From contig JACPRG010000145.1 in the NCBI GenBank assembly GCA_016190025.1, positions 1 through 23,249 of the forward strand: a stretch of DNA of 23,249 bases, read 5' to 3'. This document shows, piece by piece, positions 14,889-21,377 of the stretch (positions are counted from its first letter, which is position 1; every line of letters begins with the position of its first letter). A program made the translations under genes and the position numbers. This DNA is from Candidatus Tectimicrobiota bacterium (GTDB lineage: Bacteria > UBA8248 > JACPRG01). Below the pieces are notes generated by a model. That model did no database searches, had not been told where the DNA came from, and saw only the letters and a list, made by a program, of their open reading frames with translations.

Positions 14889-17800
14889 TCATCCCCTCTT
14901 CACCTTGACCATGCCGTCGAGATAGCGGCGCATGAACGGGTTCTCGGCGCCGGCCTTGAATCCCGTCGCGGCCGGGGCCCAGACGCCGCGGCCGCCCAGG
15001 CCGCCGTCCTCCGCCTTGGTGATCCGGACAAGGGTCTCTTTGGGCGTGGTGTTGATGGCGTGGTTGTCCGCCTCGCCGCCGAAGAGAAAGCCCATGAAGA
15101 CCTTCGCCTTGTGGAACAGGCTGTCGAGCTGGTGCATCGGCATGAGCCAGCCGCGGGTGAGGGACTGGTGGGAGCCGTAGCGGTAGCTGGCCTGATAGCC
15201 GGTGTCCGCGGAGACGGCCCGCCCATCCCGGCGCGTCTCATGGCCCTTGACGCTCTTCTCGGTGGCGCACCAGGCGCCGTGCTTGATCATCACCACGTCG
15301 TACGGATAGGCCGGGTTGAACTTCACCCGGAGCATGAGGCGCGAGACCCGGTAGAAGGGGTCGTCCGGCTTCCAGCCGATGTAGGGGCGGTCGGCGGGGT
15401 TGGCGTCCACGTAGACGTAGTCCCCCTCTCTCAGCCCCAGGGCCTTGGCGGCCTCGGGGTTCATGTGGACCTGGTTTTCGGCGACTCCCGGCTGACGGCG
15501 GTCCATGCGGTACGGGTCGGCGAAATCGCTCGTCCAGATGAAGTTCCAGTCCGTCACCTGCCAGGAGGAATGGGTGGTGTGGCGGCTCTTGGGCGTGAGG
15601 CAGAAGAAGCGGTAGCCCGCCTCCCAGAGCGGGTTTTTGGTCCTCTGGACCTCTCTCCAGGGGAGCTTGACGTTCCTCACCTGCCGCTCGTCCCATCCCA
15701 TGTGGTCGAGGGGGATGCCGTAATCGTCGGGGCGGATGTAGGGGTTCGAGCTGACGATGACGTTCGGCAGGTAGGGGGTCGCCTCGGGGCCCTCCCGGTG
15801 GACGATGAAGTTCTCGCCGTACTCGATGACCTCGGGCTCGTCGTTGTAGGCCTGGAGCCGACCGGTGGGCGTGTAGAAGGGGACCGAATCATCGACCTGC
15901 TCCAGGAAGGGGACGCGCGGATAAGAGCGGAAGAGCATCAGGGCGGAGCCCGGCTCCCCGTACTTGCCGGCCATGATGTCCTCGTACCGGTACCCCCGCG
16001 TGGTGGTGGAGGAGTCCAGCAGGCGCTGGATGTAGACCTCCGCCCGCCCCTCCAGGGCGAACTTCCAGTAATCGGCGAAGCGCTTGTCGCCCAGGAGCTC
16101 GCCCATCTTCTGGGCCATCTCGGCCATGATCCGGATATCGTCCTTGGTGTCGTAGACGGGCTTCACCCCGCCCTTCCAGATCTGGAGGAACGGGTTGGAG
16201 CAGGACGCCGTGATCTCCGGCTGCTCGAACTCCATCCAGGTGTTGGCCGGCAGGAGGATGTCCGAATACTCGGCCGTGGAAGTCATCTCGATCTCGGAGC
16301 AGACGATCATCTCCACGTTCGGGTTCACGTTCTTGAGCATCTCATAGAGCCACTTGGCGTTGTTGAAGAGGTTCACGTTGGTGAACCAGAGCGCCTTGGT
16401 GGGGGTGGGCATGTGGGTCGTGCCCGTGAAAACCTTCCGGCCGTACTTGGGGGTGTCCACGATGAGCGGCTTGTCCCCGTAGTTCCAGTAGGCCGGCTCC
16501 TCGTCCTTGGTCGTGGCCCGGACCTGGATGCTCTTGCCATCGGTCGTCGGGTCCAGGTTCGGGGCGAAGGGGTCCTCCGCGATCCAGCCCTTGAAGCCGG
16601 GGCCGCTCCAACGGGAGCCCTGGAAGAGCGCGGCCTTGTAGTTGCCCGCCCAGGTGTGGGCCCCCGCGCCCGGCCGGCCGATGTTCCCCGTGAGGATCAA
16701 GGGCAAATAGGTCGCCCGGTTGACCTCGGTGGCGTGGAACCAGTGGTTGATCCCCTCGCCGATATGAAGGGCGACGGGCGCGAGGGTGGCCACGTCCTGG
16801 GCGAATCGCTCGATGAGGTCCTTCGGGGAGTGGGTGATCTCGTGGACGGTCTCCAGGTCGTAGTCCTTGAGGTGGTAAGACTTGTACATCTCAAAGAGAG
16901 GCATCACCTCCACGTCCTTGCCGTCCACCATCCGGACGGTGAACTTCCCTTCGAGGACGGGATCGACGCCGGATTCCGCCAGGCGCCGCCCTACGTCGTC
17001 GCGCGTGACGGGGACGGGCGCGTTCTTCCCCTTGTCCCAGACCATGAAGTCGCCGACGGCCTCGCGCTGCTCCGGCGTGAGACCCTGGGTCAGAAAAGAA
17101 GGACCGGTTGAGATGTCCCGGTTCCGGTAACCGGGGATGACGTCCTGGGGACGCAGGCGGCGGAGGGTGTCCGTGCGGACCAGGAGGGGGAAGTCCGTGA
17201 ACGCTTTGACGAACCTCTCGTCGTACCACTTCCGCTCGATGAGGATCCTTGTCACCCCCAAGAGAAAAGCGGTGTCCGTCTGCGGCCGGATGGGGATCCA
17301 GTAGTCGGCCTTTGTGGCCGCCGGACTGTACTCGGGGGCGACGACGACGACCTTGGCCCCCCGCTCCATGCACTCGATGAAGAATTGGCTCTCGGGCCGG
17401 TTGTTCTCGACGAGGTTCTTGCCCATCTGGATGTGGAGCTTGGTGTTGCGCATGTCGTTGAGGTCGCAGTCGGACGCCTGCAGGCCGTGGACGAAGGGAT
17501 GGCCGGGGGCCTGGTCGCCGTGCCAGGTATAGTTGGACCAGGACCGGCCGCCCCGCGCCTTGGCCGGGACGACGCCGCGCACGTGAGAATCCAGCAGGGC
17601 CATCGTGTTGGCGAAGCGGTACATCCCGTACTTGCCGATGACGCCGAGGAGCCCCATGCCTCCGCGGAACTTCAGGGTCCGCGTGCCGGCTCCGCCCCAA
17701 TGGGTGAGCATCTCCGGCGGGCAGCCCTGGGCGAGGAGGCGCCGCCTTCCGGCCTCGCCGCTGTAAGTCTTCGCGATCTGAATGAAGCCCTTGGCCGCAT

Positions 17801-18332
17801 AGGTGTAGACCTCGTCCCAGCCCGCCCGCGCGAAGGTGTCGCTCCCCCGGGCGTCGAACAGGTACTTCTTCTTGTTGGACTCGTCGAGCTCGGGGAAGCC
17901 GTCGTCCGCCCAGCGCTTCCAGCCGCGGCGGATCATGGGATACCGCAGGCGGTAAGGGCCGTACATCCGGCGCTGAAAGGTGAAGCCGTTGGCGCAGCCG
18001 CGGGGGTTCCAATGATGGGTCGCCTTGTTCCCGTACAGGTCGGAGATGCGGTGGTTGTCGTAATTCTGCTCGGCCCGCAGGACCACCCCGTTCCGCGTGA
18101 AGGCGCGGAGCCGGCACTCGTGCGTGCAGTTGGGGGAGCAGACCCAGGTGAAGGAGCCGTCCACCCGGTACTGGTCCCGATAGATCTTTTCCCAACCCCG
18201 GTTCGGATAGGCCTCCAGGGGGTTCGCCACGTCCGTCACAGGCTGGAGGGCGGCAAGGGCCAGCCCCCTTCCGCTCCAGGCGAGCAAACCGGCACCGGTG
18301 GTGGCCAGGAACGTCCGTCGGGAAAACTTCAT
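14889..18332 (-). CDS. Catalytic subunit of a Tat-exported type II molybdoenzyme, NxrA/NarG-like
   Basis: The 1147-aa protein opens with a twin-arginine signal (MKFSRRTFLATTGAGLLAWS) and is therefore periplasmic. C65, C69, C73 and C113 (CSPNCTHEC, then NPRGCANG) make the FS0 [4Fe-4S] site. D293 in NDMRNTKLHIQMGKN sits eleven residues before the Gly of G-x-N, where NarG-type enzymes place the Asp that binds molybdenum, so this is a type II (Asp) enzyme. WGGAGTRTLKFRGGMGLLGV, GKYGMYRF and NYTWHGDQAPGHP recall NxrA of Nitrospira and anammox bacteria. Nitrite oxidation, nitrate reduction, or use of chlorate, selenate or another oxyanion all remain possible. AAGGAGG precedes the ATG, which begins two bases after the stop of the upstream gene. 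Confidence 0.93.
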   Translation of the reverse strand: MKFSRRTFLATTGAGLLAWSGRGLALAALQPVTDVANPLEAYPNRGWEKIYRDQYRVDGSFTWVCSPNCTHECRLRAFTRNGVVLRAEQNYDNHRISDLYGNKATHHWNPRGCANGFTFQRRMYGPYRLRYPMIRRGWKRWADDGFPELDESNKKKYLFDARGSDTFARAGWDEVYTYAAKGFIQIAKTYSGEAGRRRLLAQGCPPEMLTHWGGAGTRTLKFRGGMGLLGVIGKYGMYRFANTMALLDSHVRGVVPAKARGGRSWSNYTWHGDQAPGHPFVHGLQASDCDLNDMRNTKLHIQMGKNLVENNRPESQFFIECMERGAKVVVVAPEYSPAATKADYWIPIRPQTDTAFLLGVTRILIERKWYDERFVKAFTDFPLLVRTDTLRRLRPQDVIPGYRNRDISTGPSFLTQGLTPEQREAVGDFMVWDKGKNAPVPVTRDDVGRRLAESGVDPVLEGKFTVRMVDGKDVEVMPLFEMYKSYHLKDYDLETVHEITHSPKDLIERFAQDVATLAPVALHIGEGINHWFHATEVNRATYLPLILTGNIGRPGAGAHTWAGNYKAALFQGSRWSGPGFKGWIAEDPFAPNLDPTTDGKSIQVRATTKDEEPAYWNYGDKPLIVDTPKYGRKVFTGTTHMPTPTKALWFTNVNLFNNAKWLYEMLKNVNPNVEMIVCSEIEMTSTAEYSDILLPANTWMEFEQPEITASCSNPFLQIWKGGVKPVYDTKDDIRIMAEMAQKMGELLGDKRFADYWKFALEGRAEVYIQRLLDSSTTTRGYRYEDIMAGKYGEPGSALMLFRSYPRVPFLEQVDDSVPFYTPTGRLQAYNDEPEVIEYGENFIVHREGPEATPYLPNVIVSSNPYIRPDDYGIPLDHMGWDERQVRNVKLPWREVQRTKNPLWEAGYRFFCLTPKSRHTTHSSWQVTDWNFIWTSDFADPYRMDRRQPGVAENQVHMNPEAAKALGLREGDYVYVDANPADRPYIGWKPDDPFYRVSRLMLRVKFNPAYPYDVVMIKHGAWCATEKSVKGHETRRDGRAVSADTGYQASYRYGSHQSLTRGWLMPMHQLDSLFHKAKVFMGFLFGGEADNHAINTTPKETLVRITKAEDGGLGGRGVWAPAATGFKAGAENPFMRRYLDGMVKVKRG

Positions 18333-18334
18333 TT

Positions 18335-19348
18335 TTACCACCCTCCTTCGCTGTGGATTGAAGAAAGACCTGGTATCCAAGGGTCCTCTTGACCCGGGAG
18401 GGGACCCGCCGCCGGCACCTGAAGCGTCGCCAGAAGGTACCGGTTTGCGCACTGGGAACAGAGGCCCTGCCACGGCCGCCACTCCGGAAACTCCGCCCTC
18501 ACCCTCCGGGCGAGAGGCTCCGTCAGCGCGGCCCACTCGTACGTGGGGAAACGGCACAGCGGACACGGCCCCCCGGGAGCGGGGTCGCCCCTTTCATCCC
18601 CTCCTTCCCCGGAACCGGAAACGCCGACCGTGTCGCAGAGCTCCTCAGCGCTCTGGATCATCCGCCTGAGGTCCGCGTCACTCGGGCGCGGACCGGACCA
18701 CAGGGCCTCGAAGACCCGCCCCGCCCTCTCCTCCCCCAGCCTCCGGAACAAGGCCCGGAATTCGGCGGCCCTGCGCTCCCGCACCCCTTTCGGAAGCCAC
18801 CCGAGCCGCTCCAGCCTCCCGTCCACCGACAGGTCCCACAGGGTGCGGTACCGGTCCCGAAGGAGGTCCTCCGCGGCAAGAGATGCGCCGGAAAGGGGAC
18901 GGGCCGCATCGTGCCCGAAAGCAGGGTCGAGAAGGTCGTGGACATGGAGCCGTTCGTGGCGGAGAAGGTAGGCCAGACGCCCCGCGTTTCGAAGGCTTTC
19001 GGGGCGGACCCGAAAGGCCAGCCGCGTCCGGTCTTCGTTGAGTTGCGCGCCCTCCTCCTCCGCCGTCAGGGTCTTTGAAAACCAGCACGGAATGGATAGC
19101 GGACCCGCCGCGCTCTCCATCTCGCGCAAGAGCGTTTCGATGCGGTTTCGATAACCGAGGGAGCCGAAAAACCGCTGGTAGAGGACGTGAAAGGGGGCGG
19201 AGCGCTTGTGAGGTGGATATTCGGAGTAGATGCTGTCCGCCTCTTTCCGGAAGGCGGCGGACAGCCCGGGTCTTCCCGAGCGGACCCGCTCATTCAATTC
19301 CGCCTCGACGACTTCCTCACACAGGTTGTTATCGAAGAACAGCTTCAT
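18335..19348 (-). CDS. Uncharacterised protein with HExxH motif and C-terminal two-CxxC zinc ribbon
   Basis: I do not recognise this 337-aa family. It has no signal peptide or membrane segment, so it should be cytoplasmic. A helix carries H131-E-R-L-H135 (LAYLLRHERLHVHDLLDP), the zinc-protease signature. E160 or the acidic DLSVDGRLER helix about 40 residues on could supply a third ligand. After a Gly-rich linker (about 242-261) comes a treble-clef-like module: C262PLC265RFPTYEW and GLC297SQC300ANRY. Its stop lies 2 bp before the molybdoenzyme alpha ATG, and it is the first gene of the operon. This suggests a role in maturation, quality control or regulation of the exported enzyme. Whether the HExxH is catalytic cannot be judged from one sequence. 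Confidence 0.8.
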   Translation of the reverse strand: MKLFFDNNLCEEVVEAELNERVRSGRPGLSAAFRKEADSIYSEYPPHKRSAPFHVLYQRFFGSLGYRNRIETLLREMESAAGPLSIPCWFSKTLTAEEEGAQLNEDRTRLAFRVRPESLRNAGRLAYLLRHERLHVHDLLDPAFGHDAARPLSGASLAAEDLLRDRYRTLWDLSVDGRLERLGWLPKGVRERRAAEFRALFRRLGEERAGRVFEALWSGPRPSDADLRRMIQSAEELCDTVGVSGSGEGGDERGDPAPGGPCPLCRFPTYEWAALTEPLARRVRAEFPEWRPWQGLCSQCANRYLLATLQVPAAGPLPGQEDPWIPGLSSIHSEGGW

Positions 19349-19396
19349 CTTTGGCTTCCGGTTCGGGATTCATCGCGCAGTCCAGGATTAATCAGA

Positions 19397-19414
19397 GAAT
19401 AAGATATGAATTTC
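19397..19414. promoter_or_regulatory. Candidate Rrf2 operator upstream of the HExxH-molybdoenzyme operon
   Basis: GAATAAGATATGAATTTC contains, on the minus strand, the 9-mer CATATCTTA framed by GAA and TTC. The same 9-mer, similarly framed, occurs at 19906-19925 in the Rrf2 promoter region. This one lies about 50 bases upstream of the HExxH gene start, in AT-rich DNA unlike the GC-rich surroundings. Binding by the neighbouring Rrf2 protein is inferred. Confidence 0.5.
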
Positions 19415-19415
19415 T

Positions 19416-19434
19416 CTTTTTTACGATAAAAAAG
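19416..19434. promoter_or_regulatory. Perfect 19-bp palindrome CTTTTTTA-CGA-TAAAAAAG
   Basis: The 8-base arms CTTTTTTA and TAAAAAAG are exact reverse complements around a 3-base centre. It lies between the stop of the Rrf2 gene (19440) and the candidate operator in front of the HExxH gene. The T/A runs would give a weak hairpin without a GC stem, so a protein-binding site or an UP-like promoter element is more likely than a terminator. Confidence 0.5.
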
Positions 19435-19439
19435 CCCCC

Positions 19440-19877
19440 CTAGACCCTTTCGACCTGCCTCACCCGCCGCGCGGCCTTCAGAAGGTCATCGAGCGAGGTC
19501 CCTTCCAGAAACTCAATCACCGCCGCCTTCACACCCTTCCACCTGGAGTGGAGCGGGCACGGGCTCAGTTCCGAGCACTCCTCGAAACCGCCTGCACAGT
19601 CCACCAAGGGTGTTCCCCCCTCGATGGCGGTCACGATGCGAAGCAAGCTGATCTCCTGGGCGGGTTTCGCCAGCCGGAACCCGCCCCCTGGCCCTTTGCG
19701 GGACTCGAGAATCCCGTCTTTGGCCAGCATCTGAAGAATCTTTGCGACCGTGGGCTCGGAAATGCCCGTCTCGATGGCCACATCCCGAACCGCGCAAAGC
19801 TGCCCCTCCTCCTCATGCCCAGCGACCTGAATGAGGATCCGAATCGCCAGTTTTGCCGGTTTGGAATAAATCGCCAT
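19440..19877 (-). CDS. Rrf2-family iron-sulfur transcriptional regulator (IscR/NsrR-like)
   Basis: From the ATG at 19877 (AGGTGA upstream) the 145-aa protein begins MAIYSKPAKLAIRILIQVAG, with the winged helix-turn-helix CAVRDVAIETGISEPTVAKI followed by LQMLAKDGILESRKGPGGGF. The GPGGGFRLAKP wing is diagnostic of Rrf2. Three Cys in CAGGFEECSELSPC (spacing C-x6-C-x5-C) match the ligands that hold the sensory [2Fe-2S] or [4Fe-4S] cluster in IscR, NsrR and RsrR. It likely senses NO, redox state or cluster status. The frame is open a further 26 codons upstream, but these overlap the promoter. The gene precedes the molybdoenzyme operon on the same strand and is divergent from the radical SAM gene, so both are candidate targets. 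Confidence 0.92.
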   Translation of the reverse strand: MAIYSKPAKLAIRILIQVAGHEEEGQLCAVRDVAIETGISEPTVAKILQMLAKDGILESRKGPGGGFRLAKPAQEISLLRIVTAIEGGTPLVDCAGGFEECSELSPCPLHSRWKGVKAAVIEFLEGTSLDDLLKAARRVRQVERV

Positions 19878-19905
19878 GGGGTCACCTGATTTCAGTTGCA
19901 ATTCA

Positions 19906-19925
19906 GAATAACATATCTTAAATTC
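19906..19925. promoter_or_regulatory. Candidate Rrf2 operator in the Rrf2/radical SAM divergent region
   Basis: GAATAACATATCTTAAATTC is an imperfect palindrome with GAAT/ATTC ends. It lies one base downstream of a perfect TATAAT -10 on the minus strand, so it would cover the transcription start of the Rrf2 gene. That layout suits autorepression. The internal 9-mer CATATCTTA is repeated in front of the molybdoenzyme operon. Assignment to the Rrf2 protein is inferred from position. Confidence 0.5.
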
Positions 19926-19926
19926 C

Positions 19927-19955
19927 ATTATAGGGTTCGGGCGCAAAGGACGCAA
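19927..19955 (-). promoter_or_regulatory. Candidate promoter of the Rrf2 regulator gene
   Basis: On the minus strand TATAAT (19932-19927) is an exact -10 and TTGCGT (19955-19950) a partial -35, separated by 17 bases. Transcription would start within the adjacent palindrome, about 30-40 bases before the Shine-Dalgarno sequence. Confidence 0.5.
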
Positions 19956-20033
19956 CCGGAAAATGACGCTGAAAAGAATTTTTTTGATTCCGGCGCCAAA
20001 CCAGCGCGACGTGAAGACGTCCGGGGGTCAAGG

Positions 20034-21269
20034 ATGAAATCGCTCGCCCAACCGAAACCAGACTTTCGGAGTCTCGACTTCCACCGCTCCCCTTTCATTG
20101 TCATCTGGGAGGTCACACAGGCCTGCGACCTCGTCTGCCTTCACTGCCGGGCTCAGGCGCGGCCCTGGCGCGACTCGTGCGAGCTGACGACCGAAGAGGG
20201 CATCGCCCTTCTGGATGAGGTCAGAAAATTCGGCCGGGTCCTGTTCGTCCTCACCGGCGGGGATCCCCTCTACCGGCCGGACATCTTCGACTTCATCCGC
20301 CACGGGACGGAGATCGGCCTGCGGATGACGATGACGCCCTCCGGCACCCCGCTCGTCCAAAAACATCTGATCCAGCGCATGAAGGACGAGGGCTTGGTGC
20401 GCCTCGCCGTCAGCCTGGACGGTCCCGACCGAGAAACCCACGACGCCTTCCGGGGAGTGCCCGGGAGCTTCGACTGGACGATGAACTGCATCCGGTGGGC
20501 GCGGGAGGTCGGCCTCGAGGTCCAGGTCAACACCACCGTCACCCGCTTCAACCAGGACCGCCTTCGGGAGATCGGCGGGAGGCTCGCCCAAGAGGGGATC
20601 TGCCTCTGGAGCGTCTTCTTCCTGGTACCGGTGGGCCGGGGCCTCAAGCACGACATGGTGAGCCCCGCCAAGCATGAGGAGTTGTTCCATCTGCTCTACG
20701 ACATGAGCGCAGAGATGCCCTACGACATCAAGACCACGGCCGCCCAGCACTACCGCCGCGTCGTCCTGCAAAGGGCCGCCTGCGAGCGCGCCCGCCCCAA
20801 CGGAGAGGCGCCGCGCTCAGCCCTCGCGCCCGACGGCCGCGCCAAGGGCTTCGACGCCGGCATCGGCCGCGCCTCCAAGGGCGTGAACGACGGCAACGGC
20901 TTCGTGTTCATCAGCCACACGGGAGAGGTCTTCCCCAGCGGCTTTCTGCCCCTCTCGGGCGGGAACGTGCGGAAGCAAAGCATCGTGGAGATCTACCGGG
21001 AATCGGGGCTTTTCCAGGACCTCCGCCGGGTTTCCGCCTACAAAGGCAAATGCGGGTACTGCGATTTCGCGGACGTCTGCGGCGGCTCTCGCGCGCGGGC
21101 CCACGGGGTGACGGGCGACCCTCTCGCCAGCGAGCCCTACTGCACGTACCACCCGCCGAAGCCCGGCTCCGACCGGCCGTCCTGGAACAGTTACAAGGGG
21201 CCTCACCGGGAGGCCGGGAAGATGTCCTGCGCCGAGGTCATGGCCGCCTTGGGGAAGGGGATCCGCTGA
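20034..21269 (+). CDS. Radical SAM/SPASM-type protein (TIGR04053-like)
   Basis: From the ATG at 20034 this is a 411-aa protein. The radical SAM cluster motif is C31-x3-C35-x2-C38 (CDLVCLHC), followed by FVLTGGDPLYRPD (the GGE-like SAM-binding motif) and AVSLDGPDRETHDAFRGVPG. A C-terminal auxiliary-cluster region has CGYCDFADVCGG and a late YC, as in SPASM/twitch proteins. The LSLDG-FRGVPGSFD pattern resembles the TIGR04053 group and, more distantly, heme b/heme d1 synthases (AhbD/NirJ). The product is unknown. The segment from about residue 245 to 285 (CERARPNGEAPRSALAPDGR...) is low-complexity and looks like an insert. The gene is divergent from the Rrf2 gene and convergent with a protoporphyrinogen oxidase gene, which hints at tetrapyrrole chemistry. 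Confidence 0.85.
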   Translation: MKSLAQPKPDFRSLDFHRSPFIVIWEVTQACDLVCLHCRAQARPWRDSCELTTEEGIALLDEVRKFGRVLFVLTGGDPLYRPDIFDFIRHGTEIGLRMTMTPSGTPLVQKHLIQRMKDEGLVRLAVSLDGPDRETHDAFRGVPGSFDWTMNCIRWAREVGLEVQVNTTVTRFNQDRLREIGGRLAQEGICLWSVFFLVPVGRGLKHDMVSPAKHEELFHLLYDMSAEMPYDIKTTAAQHYRRVVLQRAACERARPNGEAPRSALAPDGRAKGFDAGIGRASKGVNDGNGFVFISHTGEVFPSGFLPLSGGNVRKQSIVEIYRESGLFQDLRRVSAYKGKCGYCDFADVCGGSRARAHGVTGDPLASEPYCTYHPPKPGSDRPSWNSYKGPHREAGKMSCAEVMAALGKGIR

Positions 21270-21273
21270 AGAG

Positions 21274-21298
21274 AAAAGCCCTCCCGGGAGGCGCTTTT
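21274..21298. terminator. Bidirectional intrinsic terminator
   Basis: AAAAGCCCTCCC at 21274-21285 pairs with GGGAGGCGCTTTT at 21286-21298 with one bulged base. Each strand ends the stem in a run of T, as needed for termination from both sides. It begins 4 bp after the radical SAM stop and lies 80 bp from the converging hemG stop. Confidence 0.7.
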
Positions 21299-21377
21299 CG
21301 AAGACCGCTCCGCGACCCCCGGGAAATCTTCATTCTGCGGGCCGCCCCGAGGAAGACGCCCCCCGACAGAGGCCGGA

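Noticed and set aside
14763..17111. 782-codon open frame on the plus strand
   Set aside because: Antisense shadow of the alpha subunit gene; composition is repetitive (V/G/D/E/L/H) with no domain.
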